Of a DNA stretch of 6,071 bases, positions 1-5,383 are shown in pieces; position 1 is the stretch's first letter; each line of letters starts with the position of its first letter. The position numbers and the translations under genes were made by a program. Source of the stretch: Clostridia bacterium (GTDB lineage: Bacteria > Bacillota > Clostridia > Oscillospirales > CAG-382); assembly GCA_017397605.1 (NCBI GenBank), contig JAFQII010000094.1, forward strand, positions 1 through 6,071, written 5' to 3'. The notes beneath the pieces are model-generated. The model was not told where the DNA came from. It did not search any database and saw only the letters and a list, made by a program, of their open reading frames with translations.

Positions 1-838
1 CGCGTTCTGAATGCCGTGCTCCACGGCACAGACCGTCGAGGTTGGAGGTGGGGGAGACAATGACTGCGATCGCGCATGCGGCAAAGATCGCGCCGATGGT
101 CAGAACAGTGGTGATGGTCGTGTTGACCGATCTGCCCATGGTCTCGTGGATACTGGTGTTGACCACGTCGCCGAAGGAAACGCCGTCAAGCTTTTTGCGG
201 TTCTCGCGGATACGGTCAAATACGACGATCGTCGCGTTGATCGAGTAACCGAGAATGGTCAGGAATGCAGCGATGACGGAAGAAGTGATCGGAATCTGCA
301 GTAAGGAATAGAACACGAGCATGATAAACAAGTCGTGCAAGAGACAGATGACTGCAGCAAAGCCGGATGCAACTTCAAAGCGGAAACCGATGTAAACGAG
401 CATCAAAACAGCCGCGATCGAAACTGCAAGCAGTGCGTTCCACAGCATCTTGGTACCGATGACAGCGGAGATGTTGCTGATGTCAACTTCCGTGCTTGCT
501 TTGGTGTATTTCTCGCAGATCAGCTCGACCATTTTGTTTTGCTGTTCTGCGGTCATTTCTGCCTTGCTCTCGATCTTGACGGAAGTTTCGCTGAAGGTGA
601 TCGAGTCTGCGTACTCTGCGCCGAGCGTCTTTTCGGCAGTGATGATGTCTTTGATATCGTCGGCGATCTCTTGGGAGACCGTCTCGCCGAGATCGATGGT
701 CGCTTCATAACCGCCCGTAAAGTCGATGCCGATGTTAAAGCCGCGGATCACAAACGAGAGGATGCCGACGAGCAGAACCGCACCGACGATGATCAGCGTG
801 GTTTTTTTGTTGTTGATAAAGTGAAAATTCTTAAGCAT
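1..838 (-). CDS. secF: Protein translocase subunit SecF (C-terminus cut by the window edge)
   Basis: SecF is a membrane subunit of the SecDF complex, an RND-superfamily module that uses the proton gradient to help pull secreted proteins through SecYEG. The start is ATG at 836-838, with a GGAGGT ribosome site at 846-851 and a 7-nt spacer. Visible features are a first membrane helix (about residues 13-31), the diagnostic GIDFTGG motif (37-43), an extracytoplasmic domain, then helices carrying GYSINATIVVFDRIREN (about 197-213), the SecF counterpart of the conserved helix-4 motif, and RSVNTTITT (from 236). There are 279 codons in the window; clostridial SecF proteins are about 290-310 residues, so only the tail is missing. 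The start lies inside the 3' end of secD (8-base overlap), which suggests translational coupling. Oddity: the last ~18 residues (after about 262) are polar and arginine-rich where the final helices are expected, so a frameshift near 50-54 is possible. Confidence 0.95.
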   Translation of the reverse strand, partial: MLKNFHFINNKKTTLIIVGAVLLVGILSFVIRGFNIGIDFTGGYEATIDLGETVSQEIADDIKDIITAEKTLGAEYADSITFSETSVKIESKAEMTAEQQNKMVELICEKYTKASTEVDISNISAVIGTKMLWNALLAVSIAAVLMLVYIGFRFEVASGFAAVICLLHDLFIMLVFYSLLQIPITSSVIAAFLTILGYSINATIVVFDRIRENRKKLDGVSFGDVVNTSIHETMGRSVNTTITTVLTIGAIFAACAIAVIVSPTSNLDGLCRGARHSER

Positions 839-2144
839 TGGTCTTACCTCCAAATCCGCTCTTGTAGGCTTTGATATTGGTCAGACCCATGCCGACGCCG
901 AGGTTCAAAAGCACGCGGGTGACGACCAGCGCGGTGAACAGGGAGATCAAAACACCGATGCCCAGCGTGGTCGCAAAGCCCTTGATCGTACCCGTGCCGA
1001 AGAAGTACAGCACAAAGCATGCGATCAGCGTCGTGATGTTGGAGTCGAGAATCGCCCACAGTGCGCGCTTGTAGCCGCTGTTGATTGCGCCCTTGACGGT
1101 CTTACCTGCGTTTATTTCTTCTTTCATACGCTCAAAGATGACGACGTTTGCGTCGACCGCCATACCGATCGAAAGGACGATACCTGCGATACCGGTGAGC
1201 GTGAGGTTAAACTGACCGATGATCAGTACGAGGAAGAAGAGTGCGGTGTAGCCGACCAGTGCGATGGAAGCCCATGCGCCGCTGACACGGTAGTAAATGC
1301 ACATAAAGATCATAACCAACAGCAGACCGATGCCGCCCGCGATCAGAGAGATGCGCAGTGCATCCTCGCCGAGCGTCGCGTTGACGGATTCCATGCTGAC
1401 CTGCTTGAGGTTGTACTGCAATGCACCTGCGTCGATGTTGAACGCGAGAGCCTCAGCCTCTTCAAAAGAGGTGAAAGAGCCGCTGATCTCAGCCTTGCCG
1501 CCGGTGATACCGGTGTTTTTGTAGCTGGAGTCAACAGAGGGTGCGGAAATGAGCTGACCGTCGACGTAGATGCCCAAGGTCTTCTTGTTTGCCGCGCAGG
1601 TCTTGGTTGCGTCTGCAAACTTCTTTTCGCCTGCCGCGTTAAACTCAAGGTTGACGCAGTAGACAACTTCGCCGGACTTTTCGTCCTGGCGCCAGCCTGC
1701 GACTGCGCTCTCAACGTCTTCACCGGTCAAAACGGCTTTTTTCTCGCCTTCGATGATAAACTCAAGCTTTGCGGTCTGCATAAAGTTGAGTGCTTCGGAC
1801 GTGGGGTCGTCCACGCTGGGAAGCTCGATGACCAGCATGTCGTCGCCGTAGAGATATGCCAACGCCTCGGTATAACCTGCGTTGTCCAGACGGTTACGCA
1901 TGACTTCGAGAACGCTGTCCATGCCCGACTGCGTAATTTCTTTGCCGTCGTTTTCTGCCTGATAGGTGATGGAAGAACCGCCTGCAAGGTCAAGACCGAG
2001 ACGAATCGTTCCCTCCTCAAAAATGCCCTGCATCTGCAAGTCGTCCGTGATGTAAACGCCGCCGATGGCAAAGGTCATCAGCGCGACAATCACGAGAACC
2101 AACAACGTAAAGCGGGCAATGCTTGTCGCTTTTGTGTAATTCAC
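831..2144 (-). CDS. secD: Protein translocase subunit SecD
   Basis: SecD partners SecF in the SecDF accessory complex of the Sec translocon. The protein is 437 residues, typical of the short SecD of Gram-positive bacteria and shorter than the ~600-residue E. coli protein. It has one N-terminal helix (about 12-31), the family motif LGLDLAGG (49-56), a large extracytoplasmic part (about 60-260), and five C-terminal helices carrying GMAVDANVVIFERMKEE (about 325-341) and GTGTIKGFATTLGIGVLIS, both hallmarks of SecD. I place the start at GTG 2142-2144, which has a GGAGGT site at 2152-2157 and a 7-nt spacer. A TTG at 2157-2159 would extend the frame by five codons, but it overlaps the ribosome site and is rejected. 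The gene has its own promoter just upstream and is followed immediately by overlapping secF. No yajC is seen in the window. Confidence 0.97.
   Translation of the reverse strand: MNYTKATSIARFTLLVLVIVALMTFAIGGVYITDDLQMQGIFEEGTIRLGLDLAGGSSITYQAENDGKEITQSGMDSVLEVMRNRLDNAGYTEALAYLYGDDMLVIELPSVDDPTSEALNFMQTAKLEFIIEGEKKAVLTGEDVESAVAGWRQDEKSGEVVYCVNLEFNAAGEKKFADATKTCAANKKTLGIYVDGQLISAPSVDSSYKNTGITGGKAEISGSFTSFEEAEALAFNIDAGALQYNLKQVSMESVNATLGEDALRISLIAGGIGLLLVMIFMCIYYRVSGAWASIALVGYTALFFLVLIIGQFNLTLTGIAGIVLSIGMAVDANVVIFERMKEEINAGKTVKGAINSGYKRALWAILDSNITTLIACFVLYFFGTGTIKGFATTLGIGVLISLFTALVVTRVLLNLGVGMGLTNIKAYKSGFGGKTNA
846..851 (-). promoter_or_regulatory. Ribosome binding site of secF inside secD
   Basis: GGAGGT on the minus strand lies within the last codons of secD, 7 nt before the secF ATG. 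The same hexamer with the same spacing precedes secD at 2152-2157, so both subunits have equally strong initiation sites, which fits a need for balanced subunit amounts. Confidence 0.85.
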
Positions 2145-2151
2145 GATTTTT

Positions 2152-2157
2152 ACCTCC
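2152..2157 (-). promoter_or_regulatory. Ribosome binding site that fixes the secD GTG start
   Basis: GGAGGT on the minus strand is followed by a 7-nt spacer and then GTG (2142-2144). It overlaps the alternative in-frame TTG at 2157-2159, which makes that TTG an implausible start. Confidence 0.88.
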
Positions 2158-2181
2158 AAGTGAGATTACTTTAACATTCCT

Positions 2182-2210
2182 ATTATACACGCAAAAAACG
2201 TTTCCGTCAA
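2182..2210 (-). promoter_or_regulatory. Sigma-A type promoter of the secD-secF operon
   Basis: Read on the minus strand, there is TTGACG (-35, 2205-2210), a 17-nt spacer, then TATAAT (-10, 2182-2187). This is one base from the full consensus. Transcription should begin near 2175, giving a leader of about 30 nt before the GTG of secD. The promoter lies just after the stop codon of the upstream lipid kinase, so secDF can be transcribed separately from it. Confidence 0.9.
2191..2207 (-). repeat. Copy 1 of a 17-base motif shared by two promoter regions
   Basis: The plus strand reads GCAAAAAACGTTTCCGT. The motif occupies the -10/-35 spacer of the secD promoter and the first bases of its -35 box. 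The second copy, at 3173-3189, differs at one position. The centre is AAACGTTT, a small palindrome of the sort bound by LacI-type regulators, but no regulator is identified here. Confidence 0.45.
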
Positions 2211-2220
2211 GTGTTTTTTG
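2192..2220. repeat. Inverted repeat flanking the -35 box of the secD promoter
   Basis: CAAAAAAC (2192-2199) and GTTTTTTG (2213-2220) are perfect 8-base inverted copies separated by 13 bases that include the -35 hexamer. It could be an operator-like site, or a weak AT-only hairpin ending the lipid kinase transcript, whose stop codon is at 2222-2224. The arms are low-complexity, so chance is a real alternative. Confidence 0.45.
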
Positions 2221-2221
2221 G

Positions 2222-3115
2222 TTATTTAAGGATTTCTATGGCACTTTTTTGTACAGAAAGGTGTACAGTACCCATTTTTCCGCCGTCTTCGCCGTCCAAA
2301 GACCAGCCGAGCGGTGCGCCGAGCGTGATTTCACACGCGGTGATATGGCGGATGACGATCAGCGGATCGTTCATGTTTGCCGTGGCGAGCTTTTTTGCCA
2401 CCCTGCCCGCGTCGATCAGATCCTGCGGATAGCCGATCAGGATCAGCTCAAACAGCCCGTCCGAAAAATCGACGCCCTGGCCGTCCAGCTTGACAAAACC
2501 GCCCGCCGTCGTCGTATTGGACAGCGCGCAGAACAGGTACTTGCCCGTGATCGTTTCGCAGTCGGTTTTGACCGTCATTTCGATCGGGCGGATGGACGCC
2601 AGAGAGGGAAGTGCGCCGAACACGTACGCCGCGTGCCCAAAGATGCTCTTGAGCGTCTGATTGGTGCTGTAGGACGATTCCGTAAACGCACCGCAGCACG
2701 CGATGTAAGTAAAATGGCGGTCCCCAAACAGACCGATGTCGTGCGGAACGGGCTCACCCGCCAGTACGTGCGCGATTGCATCGTCCGTGTCCGACGGAAT
2801 GCCCAGCGACGACGCAAAGTCGTTGGTCGTGCCAAGCGGAATATAGCCGATCGGCACTTTTTTTGCAGATCGCAAAACGCCCTCGACGGTGAGGTTGAGC
2901 GTTCCGTCGCCGCCGACCGCGACGACCATGTCGTAGCTGTGGCTCGCGCGCAGGCGGGACGCGATCTCTTCTGCATTGTCCGTGTCGGCACGCGTGGGGA
3001 ACACCGTGACCTCACAGCCTGCTTCCGAAAGGCGCGTCACGATGGGTAACAGCTCAAATCTTGCTTCGCCCTTGCCCGAGACGGGGTTGATGACCAACAG
3101 TGTATTTCCGATCAT
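2222..3115 (-). CDS. YegS/DagK-family lipid kinase (diacylglycerol kinase-like)
   Basis: This is a soluble, probably membrane-associated kinase that phosphorylates a lipid such as diacylglycerol, feeding phosphatidate back into phospholipid synthesis. With the chosen start it is 297 residues, normal for the family. Motifs in order are NPVSGKG (10-16), the nucleotide-binding GGDGT (68-72), PLGTTNDFA (93-101), DGLFEL in the C-terminal beta domain, and LDGE (273-276), the usual acidic end motif. The start is ATG 3113-3115 with AAGGTG at 3122-3127 and a 6-nt spacer. A TTG 12 codons upstream (3149-3151) lies within the promoter and would not be transcribed. The exact substrate (diacylglycerol, undecaprenol, sphingoid or other lipid) cannot be read from the sequence. 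The gene lies 77 bases upstream of secD but has its own promoter, so a functional link to Sec is not implied. Confidence 0.93.
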   Translation of the reverse strand: MIGNTLLVINPVSGKGEARFELLPIVTRLSEAGCEVTVFPTRADTDNAEEIASRLRASHSYDMVVAVGGDGTLNLTVEGVLRSAKKVPIGYIPLGTTNDFASSLGIPSDTDDAIAHVLAGEPVPHDIGLFGDRHFTYIACCGAFTESSYSTNQTLKSIFGHAAYVFGALPSLASIRPIEMTVKTDCETITGKYLFCALSNTTTAGGFVKLDGQGVDFSDGLFELILIGYPQDLIDAGRVAKKLATANMNDPLIVIRHITACEITLGAPLGWSLDGEDGGKMGTVHLSVQKSAIEILK

Positions 3116-3121
3116 AAAAAA

Positions 3122-3127
3122 CACCTT
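3122..3127 (-). promoter_or_regulatory. Ribosome binding site that fixes the lipid kinase start
   Basis: AAGGTG on the minus strand precedes ATG 3113-3115 by a spacer of six T residues. No comparable site precedes the upstream TTG at 3149-3151. Confidence 0.75.
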
Positions 3128-3141
3128 GCTTTCTACGTTTG

Positions 3142-3170
3142 ATTTTACCAAATATTTGCGCGATTGTCAA
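3142..3170 (-). promoter_or_regulatory. Sigma-A type promoter of the lipid kinase gene
   Basis: On the minus strand there is a perfect TTGACA (-35, 3165-3170), a 17-nt spacer ending in TGG (extended -10), then TAAAAT (-10, 3142-3147). The expected transcription start is near 3135, giving a leader of only about 20 nt. It sits back to back with the plus-strand promoter at 3216-3244. Confidence 0.88.
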
Positions 3171-3172
3171 CT

Positions 3173-3189
3173 GCAAAAAACATTTCCGT
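3173..3189 (-). repeat. Copy 2 of the 17-base motif shared by two promoter regions
   Basis: The plus strand reads GCAAAAAACATTTCCGT, 16 of 17 bases identical to 2191-2207 and in the same orientation relative to the downstream gene. Here it lies just upstream of the -35 box of the lipid kinase promoter, a position more typical of an activator or UP-element than of a repressor. Confidence 0.45.
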
Positions 3190-3215
3190 ATTGTAAAAAG
3201 AAAACGAACTTTCTC

Positions 3216-3244
3216 TTGCAAAATCCCGACGCGTGTGGTATATT
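3216..3244 (+). promoter_or_regulatory. Sigma-A type promoter of the SGNH hydrolase gene
   Basis: TTGCAA (-35, 3216-3221), a 17-nt spacer ending in TGG (extended -10), and TATATT (-10, 3239-3244). The expected transcription start near 3251 leaves a leader of about 32 nt. It is divergent from the lipid kinase promoter, with 45 bases between the two -35 boxes. Confidence 0.82.
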
Positions 3245-3282
3245 GAAAGCAAAGAACGATTTTTGAAAGGAACATACACACC

Positions 3283-4395
3283 ATGATGCTTGAGACACCC
3301 TTTGCACCGCCCAAGCCCTCGATGGAGCGCTTGGAGGACCGCACCTTTGTCCCAGTGTCCTCTCTCGGCACGCCCGAGGCGGACGGACTGATTTATCTCG
3401 ACGCCGCATATTGCGACTACATCGCGCTCGGCGGTATCGATCAGCCTTCGGAGAACGGGGGCGAGTACTACCGCTTTGACGTCACCAAAAAAGACAAGCT
3501 CTCGGGCGCAAACTTTGGGCTTGCACAGTGCACGCCCGGCGTGACCGCACGCTTTATCACCGACGCGTCGGAGGTTGTCATCGACGCCAAGCTGCGCGGT
3601 GCGATCGTGGGCATGAACCATTTTTGCAACCGCGGTGTATACGGCTTTGACATGCTGGTCGGCACGGGTACGGACAGACGCTACTCGGGCGGCAACATGC
3701 AGATGTTTGTCGGCACGCCCGAGGCGATGAAAGACACGATGCGCGTGGGAGAGGGACTCAAGGAAGTGCAGGTCAATTTCCCCCTCTACGGCGGTGTGCA
3801 GTCCGTCCGTTTCGGGTTCCCCGCAGATGCAAAGATCGCCTGCCCGACCAAGCGCGCGTACAAAGCGATTGCGTTCTACGGCTCGTCGATTACCCAGGGC
3901 GGATGCGTCGGCAGACCGGGCAACTCCTACTGCAACATCGTCTGCCGTGCTCTGGACGCGGACTGCCGTAACTTCGGCTTCTCGGGCTCTGCAATGGGCG
4001 AGCAGGTCGTGGCGGAATACATCGGCACGCGTGAGCTGTCTGCCTTTGTCATGGACTACGACTACAATTCCCCCTCGGTCGAGCACCTGCGCGAGACGCA
4101 CCGTCTGTTCTTTGAGACGGTCCGCCGCCTCAATCCCGACCTTCCCATCGTTATCATGACGCACGTCTGGACATTTGAAGACAGACCCGAGGACTTTGAG
4201 CGTGTGAAAATTGTCAAAGAAACCTACGATGCCGCAATCGCCGCAGGCGACAAGAACGTGTATTTTATCGACGGCACGGACATGTTCCGCGGCCCGATGC
4301 GCGACCTCTGCACCGTCGACGCGCTCCACCCCAACGACTTGGGACAGCTTTTGATGGCGCGCGAGGTTTACAAGACGCTGGTGAGGGCGCTTTGA
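3283..4395 (+). CDS. SGNH/GDSL-family hydrolase with N-terminal beta domain
   Basis: A 370-residue predicted esterase. The N-terminal half (about 20-180) looks like the beta-sandwich that precedes Lipase_GDSL_3-type domains and contains YGFDMLV (120-126), resembling the GxDLY signature. The C-terminal half is the SGNH domain: GSSITQGG (200-207), with S202 the likely nucleophile; NFGFSGSAMGE (230-240), with a block-II glycine; DYDYN (258-262), with N262 as the block-III asparagine; and DALHPND (346-352), giving the D346/H349 pair. All four SGNH blocks are present, so it should be active. Relatives remove acyl groups, often acetyl, from sugars; the substrate here is unknown. No signal peptide is visible, so a cytoplasmic location is likely. 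The start is ATG 3283 with AAAGGA at 3266-3271 and an 11-nt spacer; a second ATG follows at 3286. Its own promoter precedes it and no pathway partner is adjacent. Confidence 0.9.
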   Translation: MMLETPFAPPKPSMERLEDRTFVPVSSLGTPEADGLIYLDAAYCDYIALGGIDQPSENGGEYYRFDVTKKDKLSGANFGLAQCTPGVTARFITDASEVVIDAKLRGAIVGMNHFCNRGVYGFDMLVGTGTDRRYSGGNMQMFVGTPEAMKDTMRVGEGLKEVQVNFPLYGGVQSVRFGFPADAKIACPTKRAYKAIAFYGSSITQGGCVGRPGNSYCNIVCRALDADCRNFGFSGSAMGEQVVAEYIGTRELSAFVMDYDYNSPSVEHLRETHRLFFETVRRLNPDLPIVIMTHVWTFEDRPEDFERVKIVKETYDAAIAAGDKNVYFIDGTDMFRGPMRDLCTVDALHPNDLGQLLMAREVYKTLVRAL

Positions 4396-4408
4396 CGCGT
4401 CGCGCGCC

Positions 4409-4505
4409 GTGATATTGCTCCCTGCGGTCGCAGTGATATTTCCACATCGACTGCGTCTCGTGCGAGTGATATACGCTTCGCGTGTGATATTTTCGCTTCG
4501 CGAAA
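4409..4505. repeat. GTGATAT-separated hairpin array
   Basis: Exact GTGATAT heptamers occur at 4409-4415, 4433-4439, 4466-4472 and 4484-4490. Each is followed by a different small inverted repeat: CTGCGGTCGCAG (4422-4433), CTCGTGCGAG (4457-4466), ACGCTTCGCGT (4473-4483) and TTTCGCTTCGCGAAA (4491-4505). The heptamers are constant while the stems differ in sequence, and unit spacing varies (24, 33, 18 bases). This pattern suggests an element defined by structure plus a fixed linker. I recall similar tandem arrays in intergenic DNA of Clostridia genomes but cannot verify this here. Unequal spacing and spacers of at most 26 bases argue against CRISPR. Confidence 0.65.
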
Positions 4506-4514
4506 GTTTCGGTA

Positions 4515-4537
4515 ACAATTTGCTCACCGCAAATTGT
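4515..4537. repeat. Perfect 9-bp stem-loop
   Basis: ACAATTTGC (4515-4523) pairs with GCAAATTGT (4529-4537) around the loop TCACC. It directly follows the GTGATAT array and may be its terminal unit. It lacks a following T-run on either strand. Confidence 0.7.
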
Positions 4538-4560
4538 AAATTTATTGTATGCCGTGCTTA

Positions 4561-4587
4561 CAAAAACGGCGCAAAGCGACGTTTTTG
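4561..4587. repeat. Stem-loop with 8-bp outer and 3-bp inner stem
   Basis: CAAAAACG (4561-4568) pairs with CGTTTTTG (4580-4587). Inside, after one mismatch, CGC (4570-4572) pairs with GCG (4576-4578) around AAA. The T-run is part of the stem rather than following it, so terminator activity is doubtful, although the A-tract/T-tract symmetry would work equally on both strands. Confidence 0.6.
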
Positions 4588-4589
4588 AC

Positions 4590-4633
4590 GTCGGCGGGAT
4601 GCGGTAATGCTATTGCAAAAGCATTGCGCCGAC
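4590..4633. repeat. Nested stem-loop
   Basis: GTCGGCG (4590-4596) pairs with CGCCGAC (4627-4633). Within it AATGCT (4606-4611) pairs with AGCATT (4620-4625) around an 8-base loop. Together with the hairpin at 4561-4587, only two bases away, this would give a compact multi-stem fold if transcribed. Confidence 0.55.
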
Positions 4634-4670
4634 TTGGTTAGCTTTCGGCAATCAGGTTTCTTTTTGGATT

Positions 4671-4708
4671 CTTAAACCTTTTTCTTTTTCAAAAGAAAAA
4701 GGTTTAAG
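4671..4708. repeat. 38-base palindrome (18-bp perfect arms)
   Basis: Positions 4671-4688 are perfectly complementary to 4691-4708 with only two bases between them (sterically, 17 bp with a four-base loop). The left arm is mainly pyrimidine, with T-runs interrupted by single C; the right arm is the purine complement. It lies about 40 bases upstream of the HD gene. No T-run follows on either strand. It could be a cruciform-forming site, an RNase III target or regulatory leader hairpin, or the core of a dispersed palindromic repeat. Confidence 0.8.
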
Positions 4709-4715
4709 CGGAGTA

Positions 4716-4730
4716 TGAGGCAGAACCTCA
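4716..4730 (+). repeat. Small hairpin just before the HD gene ribosome site
   Basis: TGAGG (4716-4720) pairs with CCTCA (4726-4730) around CAGAA. It starts 7 bases after the 38-base palindrome and ends 3 bases before the AGAAAGG ribosome site, so it could affect translation initiation of the HD gene or be part of the same repeat element. Confidence 0.5.
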
Positions 4731-4748
4731 ACAGAAAGGTCCCCCCCT

Positions 4749-5342
4749 ATGCAACAACGTAAACTGATCGAATTTATGGCGGCAATCGAAAAGCTCAAGT
4801 GCAACACGCGGCATTCGTGGACGTCGACGGGCAGGCGCGAGTCGGTCGCGGAGCATTCGTGGCGCTTGGCGGCGATGGCGATGCTTTGCGCGGACGAGTT
4901 TCCGCATGCGGACATCGGCAAGGTGATCAAAATGTGCCTGGTGCACGACTGGGGCGAAGCGATCACGGGCGACATCCCCGCGTTTGACAAAACGGACGCG
5001 CACGAGCGGGAAGAGGACCGCGCCGTGGAACGCCTGCTGTCGATACTCGACGAGCCGTACCGAACCGAGCTGACGGCGCTGTTTGCCGAGATGAACGCGC
5101 TCGAAACGGAAGAAGCCAAGCTGTACAAGGCGCTCGACAAGATGGAAACGCTCTTGTCCCACAACGAAGCGCCGCTGGACACGTGGCTTCCGCTGGAATA
5201 TGAGGCAAACCTCACCTACGGACAGGAGCAGGTAAACCACTCCGACTGGCTGATGAAGCTCAAAGACGAGATCAAAAAAGACAGCCTGGAAAAAATACAA
5301 AAAACTCCCGAAGCGCGTGCACAATTAGCGGAGAGCTTATAG
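4749..5342 (+). CDS. HD-domain phosphohydrolase (YfbR/HDDC2-like, HD_3 family)
   Basis: A 197-residue metal-dependent phosphohydrolase. Relatives such as E. coli YfbR and HDDC2 remove phosphate from deoxynucleoside 5'-monophosphates, so a role in nucleotide-pool cleanup is likely, but this is inferred from the family. Metal and catalytic residues are visible: H36 in ESVAEHSW, the H66-D67 doublet in CLVHDWGEAITGDIPA (with E70 and D75, as in YfbR), and D130 in YKALDKMET. The region after 155 is a charged helical tail. The start at ATG 4749 is supported by AGAAAGG (4733-4739) at a 9-nt spacing; the spacer is unusual in being T plus seven consecutive C. The protein is soluble, with no signal peptide. 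It follows the hairpin-rich region and is separated from the convergent transporter by the hairpin at 5384-5433. Confidence 0.9.
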   Translation: MQQRKLIEFMAAIEKLKCNTRHSWTSTGRRESVAEHSWRLAAMAMLCADEFPHADIGKVIKMCLVHDWGEAITGDIPAFDKTDAHEREEDRAVERLLSILDEPYRTELTALFAEMNALETEEAKLYKALDKMETLLSHNEAPLDTWLPLEYEANLTYGQEQVNHSDWLMKLKDEIKKDSLEKIQKTPEARAQLAESL

Positions 5343-5383
5343 TCAGTTGGTTCATATGGTGCAGTTTTGCTCCGCAGTAAACA

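Larger units (their letters stand above)
4396..4748. other. Gene-free, hairpin-rich intergenic region
   Basis: This ~350-base stretch contains no credible gene on either strand. It consists almost entirely of successive inverted repeats, listed separately, from just after the SGNH hydrolase stop (which itself overlaps the palindrome GACGCGTC at 4394-4401) to the ribosome site of the HD gene. None of the hairpins is followed by a clean run of T, so none is a textbook intrinsic terminator. No strong promoter for the HD gene is visible inside it; TTGCTC at 4520-4525 and TATTGT at 4543-4548 have 17-nt spacing but are weak. The HD gene may be reached by read-through from the promoter at 3216-3244. 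Confidence 0.7.

Noticed and set aside
802..808. A7 run in the secF coding strand as a programmed slippage site
   Set aside because: It lies in Lys-Lys codons 11-12 of a normal N-terminus and the frame continues correctly into GIDFTGG. No alternative product is suggested.
335..874. Plus-strand open frame of 179 codons
   Set aside because: Antisense to secF and the end of secD; no protein-like features.
2123..3049. Plus-strand open frame of 308 codons
   Set aside because: Antisense shadow of the lipid kinase, whose own motifs are unmistakable.
4409..4490. Possible CRISPR array from the repeated GTGATAT
   Set aside because: The repeat is only 7 bases, intervals are unequal (24, 33, 18), the spacers are themselves palindromic, and no cas gene is present.
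3145..4527. Long minus-strand open frame of 460 codons
   Set aside because: It is antisense to the SGNH hydrolase and to its promoter region, has no recognisable domain, and is rich in Arg/His/Val as expected for the reverse frame of a GC-rich gene. The plus-strand gene has four intact catalytic blocks, a ribosome site and a promoter.
4520..4548. TTGCTC / TATTGT with 17-nt spacing as a promoter for the HD gene
   Set aside because: Only three and four of six consensus bases match, and the -35 lies inside a perfect hairpin stem-loop. Too weak to call.
4728..5324. Minus-strand frames of 187-198 codons across the HD gene
   Set aside because: Antisense shadows. The plus strand encodes a complete HD_3 protein with all metal ligands.
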